Shown: in pieces, positions 48,892 to 64,000 of the stretch
Layout of the letters: every line of letters begins with the position of its first letter
Numbering within the stretch: the first letter of the stretch is position 1
Assembly: GCA_037389465.1 (NCBI GenBank)
Contig: JAZARR010000153.1
Span: forward strand, 228,501-292,500
From: Baylisascaris procyonis
Lineage: Eukaryota > Nematoda > Chromadorea > Rhabditida > Ascarididae
Reading direction: 5' to 3'
Length of the DNA: 64,000 bases
The notes under the pieces: model-generated
Database searches by the model: none
What the model saw: the letters and a program-made list of their open reading frames with translations, nothing else
What the model was told of the DNA's origin: nothing
Position numbers and translations under genes: made by a program

Positions 48892-50574
48892 GCTGACTAG
48901 GTGGGCGATTTTTTAGAATATATACACTTGTCGCACCTGTTTCCGCTATGACTACAGCTGATATCATTTCGAATAAAATCAGGCTCTACCCTCACCTATA
49001 CAAATCATTCGCTCACCTATCGCCTGAAGTAGGTAAACTGCGCAACTTGAACGCAAGAACAACGTACCATTTCGTTACCGTAACATTACCGTAATTCAAT
49101 ATTACTAACTCAACGCATCATCGTCTTTATAACATAAGCTTAGGAAACCTCGTCCTGCAGTTTTATATTCCCCCTCCCCTCTCATCCAATTAGATAAGAC
49201 TCGTACAACAGTATCCGCACTCATTACCGTAATACTGCGACTTGCGAATCCATTCCTTTGAGCGCCATTTTATACAGCGTTCAAATCAAAAAAAACTCTA
49301 ATTTATTCGTAATCTTAGCACTGAAATATTTACTTGGAAACGTGACCATGCATCTTCTATGAGTTATATTGAAAGATAACGAAAATAAATGACTATATTA
49401 TATAAGTGCCAAAAAATATTACTATTTTTTGATAAAAAATAAAATTCGATTGCAAAAAAAAAACAAAAAAAACAACTACAAATAAATCGATAAATAAATA
49501 CAATTTTATCGTAGAGGTTATTTTCTAAATTTAATTATATTTATATCAATCATCTATCATTCTAAATGAGTATAATCCCTTTAATTTATGCAATGAAAGA
49601 GAAAAATGAAACTTAATGAATAATAATATTTCAATAAAAATAACGCTTTAATATATTCATCGATCTCTGTTCTCAGAGACTTGCAACAAGCATCGAATAC
49701 ACAACACACACCTCCTAACCACTCTACTAGACGCATTTGCAAACAAATACCTTCACTTCAAAGATATGCATCTTTATATATGTGTTCTTCTACACGACGA
49801 CCACCAATTCTAATACCGCCAAATAAAATTATCTGCTCAACGATCAGAATTTCTTCGAATCGATAAGACAAACCAATACCACCGATCATAGTTAATGATG
49901 ATCTATCATTGCCCATGCATTAAATTTATTGCCTTTTTATCTCTGCATGCGATCTCTCGTTATCAACTAAAAAAACTATGAGAGATTCATAACAGATCAC
50001 CGTTTTTAATGATACCCTTCGAATACATCGAAATTTTGACCACCAATTCAGTTGAACAATTTTTACATCATCTCGAATTGCCGTCTTGACTTCGGTTGCT
50101 CGTATATCAATTTGTTTCTTCCTCTTCAATTCAAAAAATTCATTATTGTCTCGGCTAACGTTTGTCACTTCAATTTCTACCTCCCTTCAAGTTGTCACAG
50201 CATCGTAACGCCGAAAATGATCATCCGCCAAAAATCACAAACATCTATAAACGCTGCCACCACAACTACCTGCTCCCTTCATACTCCTATGCTGTTCTCT
50301 ATAAATATATATTGTTGAGTGATCCCCGCAAATATACAAGTATAATGTTTAGATACTTACTGCATGTATGCCATAATCGTCTGAAGACTATACAGACTAT
50401 CGGATGATATATGCAACAAGCAATCTCCTTCAATAACGAAACTTTATTATGAAAGAATACACGCATCAAAAGGGATCACATTCATGAAAGCAATAATACA
50501 GGATAAAAGGATAAAGAGTATATATCCGCCTTTGTTGCATAGAGATTAAACAATCTGGAAAGATTCTTCAGACA

Positions 50575-50665
50575 AAGGAAACACTATCGATGAGTTGGTT
50601 AATGTCGTCCGATAAGATACGAACGCTGTCGTCCGACAAGGTACGAACGCTCTTCAATTATTTGC
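50575..50665 (-). pseudogene. pseudogene exon E': remnant of a ubiquitin C-terminal half
   Basis: It follows an AG acceptor and aligns with 58195-58095. A 24-bp segment (GTTCGTACCTTGTCGGACGA and a near copy) is tandemly duplicated, and stops follow. Confidence 0.65.
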
Positions 50666-50940
50666 CTATAATTAGGCACTAAGATCATTTGAAAATCACA
50701 AAGATCATCAATAAAGTAAAAAATAATACAACCGACAATCAAAACCATATTTCCATTTCAGTTATCGCTGATAAACGTTCAGTGATATATGGAATTTAGA
50801 AAAAATAGCAGCCCTATATTTACTTATAGGAGCATAATATCAGGACAGTACAAATGAAGGGTATCCTTTATTTCGGCTACTCCATCAAATCGCACACCTC
50901 ACAAGCAAAATGCATTTCGAGATATCACAACGAAAGATCG

Positions 50941-51026
50941 AATAATTGACAGCTTCAACTTCCCATAAAATAATTGACAGCTTCAACTTCCCATAAAACA
51001 ATTGACAGCTTCAACTTCCCATAATT
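50941..51026. repeat. tandem repeat, 3 x 28 bp
   Basis: Three nearly perfect copies containing AATTGACAGCTTCAACTTCC, starting at about 50944, 50972 and 51000, just 3' of pseudogene exon D'. Confidence 0.93.
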
Positions 51027-51059
51027 TAACTTATTAGTGAAAATAAGCAGCTTGCTCCC

Positions 51060-51245
51060 ATTGGTCGGTTCGCGTCAATGTTCTTCAATGCTGTCCGACG
51101 CTTCCGCTTGCAATGTCATAGCCTCACTGATGAAATGTTTTAGCGGAGACGTGCATGCCGCCACGCAAGCGAAGAACCAAATGTCGTTTAGATCCTTTCT
51201 GGATGTTATATTCGAAGAGGGTACGATCATCTTCGAATTGCTTCC
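51060..51245 (-). pseudogene. pseudogene exon D'
   Basis: It aligns with 58774-58578. It opens [18 protein letters not shown] and reaches [11 protein letters not shown] before a TGA at 51126-51124. Beyond that the DNA still resembles a ubiquitin N-terminal half, so this copy preserves more of the original fourth unit than the other locus. Confidence 0.8.
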
Positions 51246-51581
51246 CTGAAACAGGCAAACTTTTCACAAGTGAAAACAACCTTATAGTGCATGCACTTTT
51301 ATATAAGCCTGAATCTTGCTAGCGGCGTTCACGATAAGCAACCTCACAACTAAACACCACATGGCATATCTCGTACTTGCATTAAACAAAAACATACGAG
51401 AAATGCGCAAGGCATAACAACCAACGTCAACACATTCAAGCCGTTTATGATGACAACATTGTTTCTCACTATAATAACAAGAAGTCCCTCGACGGGCTGT
51501 TGGCGATGTCAGTGAAATATTTCTTTTTTAGAAGCTCATTTACTTTTCCTTTGCAGCCCTTATAGCAGTCAAAGATAACAC

Positions 51582-51798
51582 CTGCAAATATGAGACGCTT
51601 CTGATTAGGTGGGATGCCCTCGTTGTCTTGAATCTTTGCCTTGACGTGCTGTATTGTATCGGAGAGCTCGATTTCCAGCATTAAGTTTTGCCGATGTCTT
51701 GATGACGATTCGCATACCACCGCAAAAACGAGATGAAGAATCGATTCCTTCTGGATGTTATAGTCTGCTAAATCATCCACCATCATTGAGTTGTTTGC
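51582..51798 (-). pseudogene. pseudogene exon C': frameshifted ubiquitin unit
   Basis: It aligns with 59411-59184. After GKQL the frame shifts by one base and a stop appears. The LRLRGG segment is partly deleted, but a later stretch ([14 protein letters not shown]) is still clear. Confidence 0.85.
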
Positions 51799-52580
51799 CT
51801 AAAATATGGATCAGGTGTGAAAATGCTTCATCAATTTTGATGGTAACAGATACGCCGGAAGAAACTGGAGGATGGCTAAAGCTTCTTGCCAAAAGATGTA
51901 ATCCAGGGGTGACTTGTTAATATGATCCTATTAAATCCCACTATTGCTTTCCTATAACTCTTAATTCAATATCGAGGCCACATCTGTAAATAAGCACCCA
52001 TACGATGCAAAATTACGCATAGTCGATTAATTCACGAACATCAATAAGCATTCGATACATCGGGTGTTGATGTCTTCCTTGAATCAAAGACGAACAAATT
52101 CGTCTAAAGGCGCAAGCGAAATATGTTCAAATCTAAAGAATTCCGGCCTATATCTTAGCGCACTCTAAGCGCTCCTTATTCAAGTTGCAAGCGCATTAGA
52201 ACAGCAGTAAGAGTGATGCATCATGAGCAGAGATATTACAAACAAAATGAATGAAAATAACGTAGATTATTATATGTAATGACAGCAGAGTGATAACATT
52301 TACAAACACTGATGCAACTTATTGCGCCGTTCTGACGGTATCTGGATGAGATGAACTTTGTTTAGGAAACCCATCCTTAGATAAATGGCCATTTTATCGC
52401 TTTTCTTTCTTAGAAGACCTTCCTAACACATTGCATTCTTACCAACAGTAATCCCCTCAACAACACACATCGGCACAAGATGAACCATTCAACACATTCA
52501 ACGCACTTTCACCACACTGTCATCATACCACCATATTCAAGCAAGAATAAAATAGGAAACATCGAATTAATTAAAAACTA

Positions 52581-52811
<231 letters not shown>

Positions 52812-53167
52812 TTAAATTATTCGCTTTAACGAACTGATATCATGAATGCTCGTAGATTATGGACAGGCGCATCCTCTCTTTGTTGACGATAAGCAAACAT
52901 TGTCTCTTGATTTAGTGGGTATCCATTTCAAAATGAACTTCCACCATAACTTTCAAGCGAAACTTCCTAAAGAAACCAGCGTAGACCTAAAATTTTCAGG
53001 AAGGATAGTGCCTTTCAGGCTGTAATGATAATAACAAGAGGCAGAACAATGATAATCACAATCACAATCAACAACACCTAATCATACAATAAAATGCCTT
53101 CAAATCTCATATATCTGCCCTTCTCCCGACCCTCTCCACCCCATAAGGAGATAATGAACGAAAAGAC

Positions 53168-53298
53168 CTGCGAAAATGAGACGTTGCTGAATGGATGGAG
53201 TACCCTCCTTCTCAAAGATTAGCTCTTGATGTCCATGACGGTATTGAAAGGTTCAGCCTCAAGAACGATCGTCTTACCCGTAAAACAAAAAGCTGCAC
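53168..53298 (-). pseudogene. pseudogene exon A': first ubiquitin half, start lost
   Basis: It aligns with 60917-60779 of the intact copy, including the leader TTCTCCTTG-x-TGATTCGCAAAC upstream. The initiator is GTG. An early deletion turns the KTLTGK codons out of frame, and a stop follows. Confidence 0.88.
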
Positions 53299-53326
53299 GG
53301 TAACGTTTGCGAATCACCAAGGAGAA

Positions 53327-56060
53327 CTAAAAAAAAATTAACACTGAGGGTCTAAAACTGGCGACCAGCAACAAATACATTTAAATAAAACGCGTAGACG
53401 CTTCAAAGGAAATGCTGCATCGTAGATGTCCCAAGAAAGATAGCCACTGGTCAGCGGGCAGAGCCACTGGTCAGCAAGTAGAGCCAATGGTCAACGGGTA
53501 GCTTGTAGCTGACATCAATGCTCTCTCATAGTAGAGATACTAAAAAATCGAAAACATTGATGAGAAATTTCAGAGCTGCTACTATAATCTTCATGCCTCA
53601 CCTATAGGCTTAACATTTTCGCCTCATTTTCAATAACACTTGTTAAGTATGGCTTTCAAGCATATTCAACACTTCGCAATTGCCACTCTCACTTAATTTT
53701 TTGAACCACCAAGACAAATAAACTTGAACTGAACCGGTTAGAAATCAAAAAAAATTTCCTTCGAAATCTTAAAAAAAAAAAGATTAAAAAAGGGTTGAGA
53801 AAACCAAAAACCCTTCAAATTTTTTTCAAAAAAGGCGTATTAAAGACGCATTTAACTCAACAAATCAAATGTTTTCAATATGAATCAATAACTCCACAAT
53901 AGTATCTCTCAAATTTTCGAATCATTACTTCAACTTAAAGAAGGAAACTTCATAATTTAATGATTTCTTACATATACATCAAATTGGAATCTATATGCTG
54001 CAAACACATCGTATAGCTTAGGAAATTGGAAAAAAAAAACTATTTTGAAATTTAAAAAAAAATTCCCTAAATAAAAAGAAAAAAACCAATTCGATTTTGA
54101 GCATAGATATTTAGCTGTCGTGAATGAATGCAGCGATTTCAATTCTATGCTTAGGTTTCATAAGACTGTATAGGAATTGATACTTTCTTTTCTTCCCCTC
54201 TCTGCATTCCCTTTCCACGGCTTTCGTTGAAATTATAATAAATTGTTCAGAGTCATCGAAAATTAGCATGCACAATCTTTCAAGTTCAGTAATTAATTCC
54301 CAAACTGAAGGTAAAATGAAATATAACTTTAACCACTTAGTTCTCTTCTCTTCCCTTGGATGACAACGAAAACCCTTGAATTGAAGTTCAGTAGGTAGTT
54401 CAGTATTTTAGAGACTATATGACGGAGAGACGGATTCTAGATTAGCAATGCTTCAATTCAGGGATTCAACAGAGTACGGCAAATGCTCATTCCCCATGAA
54501 GCCTCATAAGCGATTATATATCAATCCCTCACAAGTTCAGTTTCCTTATCAGCTAAGAAAAGAAGCGGAATGAAGGCAAATCTCAACTGCAATAATTTAA
54601 TTAAGTTTGAGTTCGATTTTCTTCAAAAATATACCCCTATCAATTTACGCTTCATCAAGGGTATCCATTAATAAACTCGTGGCGATGAAATTGAATATAT
54701 AAAAATTTTGCAAAATTAGATGTCAAATATTTTCAATTGAAAACCTAGAATTAATGATTGATCTCGAATATTCTTGTTGCATTTTCAATTCAAAATACCT
54801 CTTTCTATCGAATTAATCCCAAATAAAACTCATACTTGAATCTATTTTATTCGAAAATATCTTTGAATAATCTTTTATTAAGAATATGTAACTAAAAGTT
54901 TCGGCTTTTCAGATGGGATTCAACAAAACGAAAGGCTATTAACGACTACCGTATAGGAAGGAATAAAAACCCTATCGATTCGCATTGCCTATCCGTAATC
55001 AGTAGTTTGTTAGGTGGTTTTTTAATTTATCTACGATCCAAAACAATTCTCTAGCAGATATTAGATCGCGATAAGAGATATATTTTCAATAAATAAACAA
55101 AAATTTTGTCATTTCATTTGCAAATTCGAGAAACTGACTATGCCACTCAAAAATCAGATTCTTTTGCTCCTAAAATATTCTTTCCAACCAAATATTCTGA
55201 GGAAATGATATTTGTAACAGTTTAGAGTCATCTTAACAAGACCACACACGAAAGGTTGGAGCCTAGAACACTATTGGAGCCTAGGAATATTAGTCTACTA
55301 TTATCTAAAGGGGAGGTGGGCAATGATCGTTAATTGAACTTCAACACCACAAGGCCACATAATCATCTTCAACGGCCAAGAAAGGAGTGGCGTTTCCAAT
55401 AAAACTCGGTAACTAAAAGTCATTCATTTACTCGTCCCACAGAAATTAGAGATGTCTGAATACAGTACGGTGATTTATTTGTTAGATTATAAAAAAATAG
55501 AATAAGACAGACTAAAAACTCAAAACGTAAAACATGAGTTCTAAAAAATATATTCAACAATAAAACTTCTACTATAATATCACATATCAGAAGCATTCTA
55601 TAACGTTCACTCACCTCAAAATGTTGTGTTCTTGTGAAATAATCAAGAAAGATTTAAGTTTCATGAAAACTCACAATACAAAAATTTTCCCTATAAAACA
55701 AAAAGATCGAAAAACTAATAAATGCTTAGATAGAAAACATTCTTTTTCGAAAAATTTCAGTTTATAATGATTACTGGCACCACAGCGATTAAATTATGCA
55801 ATTAGACACGATCGTTAACCTAATCAATAAAGAGATAACTAGTAAAAATATCATAGTAGAAATAAAAAAAGTCCTAGAAGCAATAATCGGGAAACACAAA
55901 AATATTTATAATTAAAAAAAGCTAATAATTAAAGAAATGTAATCGACACCAAATGCACTACTCTTATCGGCAAAACGCCCTACACTAACAGTCAGTACAA
56001 TAACCGCACGCCAAACGAACACCAACTCAAATCGACGACATATACAGCAATAATAGAACA
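53327..56060. other. leader intron and 5' region of the pseudogene copy
   Basis: Starting at the acceptor TTTTTTTTAG (53327-53328) this stretch aligns in patches with 60945-62060 of the intact copy, for example around AGACGCTTCAAA-x-GAAATGCTGC, but it is about twice as long, so sequence was inserted or lost. No coding sequence is seen. Confidence 0.6.
53442..53501. repeat. tandem repeat, 3 x 20 bp
   Basis: Units AGCCACTGGTCAGC at 53442, 53462 and 53482, in the leader intron of the pseudogene copy. Confidence 0.85.
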
Positions 56061-56075
56061 CATAGACAAAATCCT

Positions 56076-56104
56076 CTTTATATACGCAATAGAAACTTCT
56101 ACAA
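56076..56104 (-). promoter_or_regulatory. heat-shock element and TATA box of the pseudogene copy
   Basis: In minus-strand sense: TTGTAGAAGTTTC (two of three heat-shock pentamers perfect, the first has TTG for TTC), then seven bases, then TATATAAAG. The arrangement matches the intact copy. Confidence 0.6.
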
Positions 56105-58094
56105 GCTACACTTGCAAATAAACCGCGCACACGCACGATAACAAGTGCATCGTTTGATCTGCGTAGAGCGTGTTTTCGTCACTTTTCTTTACATGTTGAT
56201 ATCGCACGAAATGTGCATCACGTCATTTTCATCGATACAAGACGAGAAGCACACTGAGGTAGGAGATCATTCTGAATACGATCGATAAGTGAGGGTATTT
56301 CGGTGTTTTGGGGGTAAGAGGAAGGGGAGGGAGAGACGGGTAGAAGTGGACATTCTGCAGTATTTCAGGAAGGACAGAGCATTATTCCAGGATTTTCTTC
56401 AAACGCAATGATTTCCTATGAGCCGAACATATTTCATGGGATACTCATAGCGAACGAATCGAGTCGAAATTTCATTTGAAGCACTGAGATAAACCATAAA
56501 ATTTTGAACTTTACTTATTCGCTTCATACGAATAAACTGGCCAACCAACCGGAAAATTTTTAAGTCAAAGTAAGGGAGACATGCCAAGGGAAAGCTTGCC
56601 CTTTCACGGTGGTCCTCCGTCCTCGAACCTCTCTTTCCTCGTAGGCCAGTAACCGATAGTATTTTTTAGGGAAGCGATGGACTCATTACCTCAATGAGAC
56701 TTGCCAAACGGCTGTCAAGGTTTAATTACTAATCAGTTAAAATCACTGCCATCATTAGACCTACAGAATATACACATAGTAAACACACTGGCCAGAAATA
56801 TTTACCGTTGGATCCTATTTTTTGTCGCTCTACCGATTTCTGATGTTACGCCTCACATCCGCACCTCTGAACTATTGCTCGCTGCCCAAAGATAACCCAT
56901 TACGTTCTATGAAAGAATGTTTGGGGAAGAAGAATGATCTAGCAAGGGGAAGGGGAAGAGGGAAGGGAATCTAAAAGGCCCATCGACTGCCACTTCAATC
57001 CCCAACTCTCTTCCTTCTCTCGTAAAATCACATTAAATATATATGACATGCATTCTTCCTGAGCCCCCAAAAAAACTTTAAAAATGGGAAGCGAAGGACG
57101 CCTTACCCAGTTCAACATTTAGATCCCACGCACCTACAGTTCCAGGAAAGGTACATCAGCCAAACTTTTCTTTGAGACGATCGGGCTTGAAGCACCTATA
57201 TCATTTTAGATAGGTCGAAGCACGAAAGCCTAGTCTCGTTTAAGCTCAAAATATTGCCTAGATAAGCCTATAGAATCGACCACAGTTGGTAATGTACTGC
57301 TATTGATGTGTACCATTTATTACCGTTTCATCCTCCGTACCGTATATAGACAGAACACTGGAGTGTGCTTGAGTGACTATGCTAGGCACTTAGGTCTTAG
57401 TATTGAATGCGACTTTAAAAACCAAGCATAAACGCATCTAACCAGTGTGCCGTTGACCGCTTTACTACAGCCTCAGACTCCTATCCTCACGTTCACTGCC
57501 TATATAGAAATTCCGTTATATCTCTCAGATCCATAAAGTCCGAATTGTGGATCACCTCTCTGTCAACTCGACTTCTACCTTCTTTTACAATGAAAATCAA
57601 AGATTTCAATAGTAACACAACCTCGACGAAAAGAAATGACGAACGAACGGACTGGAGCCGAACATTTGCTCTTCGTATTGCGCCATGCATCATGTATTCT
57701 GTAAACGGCTACGTGCCATCGATAGAAGTGGCCGCCGTATCCTTCTCATCTCTAAATCTTTGAGTTATCTCTGTATGCATATATCACAGCATAAACCTCG
57801 TTGATGATTAAACGTTTAGGTATTTGCTTTATATTATATATAGGTGCCGAATGACCAAGCAAGTTCTACAATTATTTGAATGTCAGGAACTATTTCTAAA
57901 AAAAATAAAAACTTTATCGCATAGAATTGCATACATCGAATTCAAAGAAATACAAGAATATTGGTAACATGAGTGATGCGTATACAAAAGAAACTCAATA
58001 TCGTTGAAGACCGTCAAATAAATATTCAGGTAGAAGAATAACGATTTGAAAAGAAAAGTTAAAAAGCAATAATATGAACCCAAAATGCATAGAA
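56105..58094. other. spacer between the two ubiquitin copies
   Basis: Part of it (about 56.1-56.4 kb) aligns with sequence upstream of the intact promoter (about 62.1-62.4 kb): both have a purine-rich run followed by TATTTCAGGA and GGATTTTCT. The rest shows no gene or known element. Confidence 0.6.
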
Positions 58095-58195
58095 TCAATG
58101 ATTCAGGAAGCTCTTCCAGACAAAAGAAGCACCAGACGCATCGATGAGTTGGTTAATGTAGTCGAACAAGATGCGAGCGCCGTCCAGTTGCTTGC
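58095..58195 (-). pseudogene. degenerate ubiquitin half-exon downstream of the intact copy
   Basis: After a TTTTAG acceptor it reads GKQLDGARILFDYINQ, recognisable as the [16 protein letters not shown] start of a ubiquitin C-terminal half, then drifts to a stop at 58095-58097. Splicing from exon D would meet a TAG in any case, so I treat it as the relic of a lost fourth unit. Confidence 0.7.
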
Positions 58196-58577
58196 CTAAA
58201 ATTAGAAATGTCAAGACCATTTGGGCATCACAAAGACAACCAATGAAGTTATATAAATGACAATCCTAACCACAAGTGAACTTCAGCTGTCTTCGATGAG
58301 TCTAAAAAATGACTGCCCTATTGTCTCGTTTCATCAGAGAAACTGAAAAGCAGAATATTTGCGGATCGATACCTTCAAATAAATAAATAAACAAAATACA
58401 GGATGTCTTCTACTTTGACCACCCAGTCAGATCGAGTATCCCACATAGAAAACGCATTTGAAGGAATGACAACAACAGAATGAATGAGCAATATAACCTT
58501 TGAATTCCAATTTATGAACAAGAAGGCAAAATTAGGCGGCAAGAAATCAATTCAGCAATTGTTCATGACATAACTTA

Positions 58578-61896
<3,319 letters not shown>

Positions 61897-62066
61897 GTGA
61901 AAATGTAGAGGGTGAGAAATAACAAAAAAGATTTCCAAAATCCTATTAAAATCTTCATCACCAACACCAGTCGAAATGCACTCGCCACCGCTAAGCATCA
62001 ACCTCAACAAACAACACTACCACACCCCAGCACTAACCAAAAGTGAATACGCCGCCACAAATGAGC

Positions 62067-62096
62067 CTTTATATAGGCGTATAGAAGTTTCTAGAA
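62067..62096 (-). promoter_or_regulatory. heat-shock element and TATA box of the polyubiquitin gene
   Basis: In gene sense TTCTAGAAACTTC (62096-62084), three perfect alternating heat-shock pentamers, is followed after eight bases by TATATAAAG (62075-62067). Transcription would start near 62,040. This is the compact heat-shock promoter layout expected for a stress-inducible polyubiquitin gene. Confidence 0.75.
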
Positions 62097-62865
62097 ATAA
62101 ACTTATGAATCATAAGAATGACCGACGACGAGATCAAAATATTTCATCACACCGCTCTATAAGCAGATATTGCACAACACTGAGAGTACGCTTGTTGCGT
62201 TGTTTTTATAGAAGCAAACAAAAGAGGCGCGATGAGTTAGCAGATCATTTCGAATATGATCGATAAACGCGCGCACCTTCACGTCTTGATGAGCGTATGG
62301 GGTCTTGTCAACGATCTTTCAAATTGGAGAGGGGAATGAGAAGGGAGGGGGGAGAGTAGAGATTCGATGATATTTCAGGAGAAGGATAGCACATTCCAGG
62401 ATTTTCTCGGAACCCATCGATTTTCTACTTCATGGACGTAATTCAATGAGCGTTCACCGTAAATGAGTCGGACTTAAATTCTGTTTGATACATTGAAAAA
62501 AAACCTTAGAAATTTCAAATTTCGTATATTCAATTAGCTAAGAGGGCCGCAAAATGAACACTCTCAATACAAAAAAAAAACACTGCCTACATATTCAACA
62601 TATGAGGATGACTTAATTCAGAAATATTTCAGCCGTTTGATATGTCGGGAAAAGAAATCACCTGAAACATATTTCACCCGAACGTTAGATCCAACTTTTA
62701 GTTACTGATCTAATTATTGCAAATGTGAAGTTACTTCCGACAGTGACATGTAGTTCCCTCAAAACTAGAAGTCACCACTGTCGGAAGATGGACCCAACCC
62801 AAAAATTTTGTGTGTAAATAAATAAATAAACAAATAAATAAATAAGTAAATAAATAAATAAACAA

Positions 62866-62916
<51 letters not shown>

Positions 62917-63399
62917 CATATACATATATAATGTAAACTTGCTTCCAACTGTGCGTACATCTACATACACTTTTATACAGGTTGCCTTCATAAACTTCAA
63001 AGTTTATAGTCTATGTACGGATTTTAACCGCCGATCAGAAGATGAAATTTTTGATTAGATCCACGAGTTTTAAAATTCCCCAGCGATATCAGTAGTATTT
63101 GGAAATGAATCTGCACTCGAATATTTTTGGAGATCCAAACTCCGAGAAATTTCAACGGTCAATGAAAAAAGGAATCCCTTGACCTATAAGATTGCCTATA
63201 ACAATCACCATTAAGCATATAAAGCTCAACTGGTTACTATAATTTTGAGTGTGTTGAATTTTTTCCACTATATTACAAAAATATTGCGATTTATTGAATA
63301 TTTGAAATGAATGATAATGAGCGGTGGATTCATCAATGATAGACGAGACACAAGCACTTTATGACGATAACAGAAATAAAAACAATAAAGAATGCATTC
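62097..63399. other. spacer between polyubiquitin promoter and the next gene
   Basis: It contains upstream promoter sequence partly duplicated near 56.1-56.4 kb, and a (TA)n/(TAAA)n tract at 62.82-62.93 kb. AATAAA on the minus strand at 63290-63295 may end the gene on the right. No coding sequence recognised. Confidence 0.55.
62817..62932. repeat. (AAAT)n and (TA)n compound microsatellite
   Basis: A run of AAATA-type units passes into a TA tract (about 62869-62905) and TACATA variants. Confidence 0.93.
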
Positions 63400-63492
63400 T
63401 TAAATCATCGTCGCAACAAGAGGTAATACCAACGATGGTTTGCTAGCACCTCGTTTAAATACAGATTTCGGTTGTTTATCTTCAGCAGTCGC
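63400..63492 (-). CDS. probable last exon of a gene running off the right edge
   Basis: After a TTATTTTAAG acceptor (63493-63494) an open stretch of 31 codons reads ATAEDKQPKSVFKRG and ends VATMI and TAA (63402-63400). A minus-strand AATAAA follows about 105 nt later. Codon use is less AT-skewed than the flanks. I do not recognise the protein, and no upstream exon is visible in the last 500 bases. It could be chance, but acceptor, composition, stop and poly(A) signal fit together. Confidence 0.45.
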   Translation of the reverse strand, partial: ATAEDKQPKSVFKRGASKPSLVLPLVATMI

Positions 63493-64000
63493 CTTAAAAT
63501 AAACAAAACAAAACTTTGGCTATACCATCAAATATTGTCGTTATTTTATTATAATTAGAAATTGAATCACATATTTCCATCATCATTTTCTAATTGAGTC
63601 ATATACAATATCGAAGCTCATTTTTGATATTTTTATTGAAAGTAACTCTTTTCACATAAAATTTCCCTTTACGTCGAATGCAAAGAATTGTTTCAATTCT
63701 GTTTTCTTTGGTTCCAATTTTTTGCTATAGCCTATTCACATACATATTTAGTTTAATGAAGAGCTCATTTCGATACTCCTTTATTATCAATCAAAATAAA
63801 TTGGTTTTTTTTACTATTTTTATCGCATCTTTTTAAGAATCATAATTGATTTTCACAGTTCTATTTAACTACGAGAGGAAAACTCTTTGAAATGGAACAG
63901 AATAAGCATTACTGAGATGTAAGCAATTGCAGCAGAGAGACTAATGTTTTTATGAGCTGATAGTAGGTCTTGCTGAGGTGATATAAGCGTTGTGTTTATA
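63493..64000. other. AT-rich edge, probably intron
   Basis: Nothing recognisable. If 63400-63492 is a real last exon, this is its upstream intron. Confidence 0.4.

Larger units (their letters stand above)
46620..50560. other. spacer between the ubiquitin pseudogene and the helicase gene
   Basis: No conserved coding sequence is seen on either strand. It contains a 41-bp triplicate at 47.11 kb, a G-rich block at 48.84 kb and many homopolymer runs. The helicase promoter should lie at the left (low-coordinate) end, but no TATA or initiator pattern stands out. Confidence 0.55.

Noticed and set aside
48722..48967. Proline-rich frame
   Set aside because: The prolines come from the antisense of the long G block, and the flanks look non-coding.

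Overview
This is animal nuclear DNA, most likely from a nematode. It is strongly AT-rich, its genes are cut into many short exons by GT-AG introns (some over 2 kb), and there are many (TA)n tracts. The one standard ubiquitin unit carries alanine at position 19, the form I know from Caenorhabditis, where insects and vertebrates have proline. One gene is a Dicer-related (RIG-I-like) helicase. The long introns argue against a compact Caenorhabditis-type genome. I cannot name the species. All recognisable genes are on the minus strand. I rebuilt three of them by joining exons by hand; every junction keeps the reading frame.

Layout. 1-8.9 kb: no gene recognised. 9,059-26,429: a complete ankyrin-repeat, patatin-domain calcium-independent phospholipase A2 (PLA2G6/iPLA2-beta type), 19 exons, about 987 aa, with catalytic Ser and Asp motifs intact. 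26.4-27.9 kb: spacer. 27,897-46,275: a complete Dicer-related helicase of the RIG-I/DRH family, 21 exons, 1,060 aa, with all main helicase motifs and a cysteine-rich RIG-I-type C-terminal domain. 46.3-50.5 kb: repeat-bearing spacer. 50.6-62.1 kb: two tandem copies of a polyubiquitin locus. The right copy (58,578-60,917) is open: three ubiquitin units and a 35-residue tail in 263 aa. The left copy (about 50,575-53,298) is a pseudogene. Both copies keep an upstream heat-shock-element plus TATA-box arrangement. 63,400-63,492: a probable last exon of another minus-strand gene that runs off the right edge.

Accessory DNA lies mostly in introns: a 532-bp fold-back element with an apparent 8-bp target-site duplication in the phospholipase gene, another fold-back in the helicase gene, a 172-bp tandem duplication, a 42-bp minisatellite next to a helicase splice site, many (TA)n tracts, and long G or C runs.

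The three genes do not form an obvious pathway. The helicase family senses dsRNA in antiviral or endogenous RNAi, the phospholipase remodels membrane lipids, and polyubiquitin supplies ubiquitin under stress. The most unusual part is the ubiquitin locus: an intron at the same codon (Gly47) in every unit, units that are not homogenised, and a neighbouring decayed copy.
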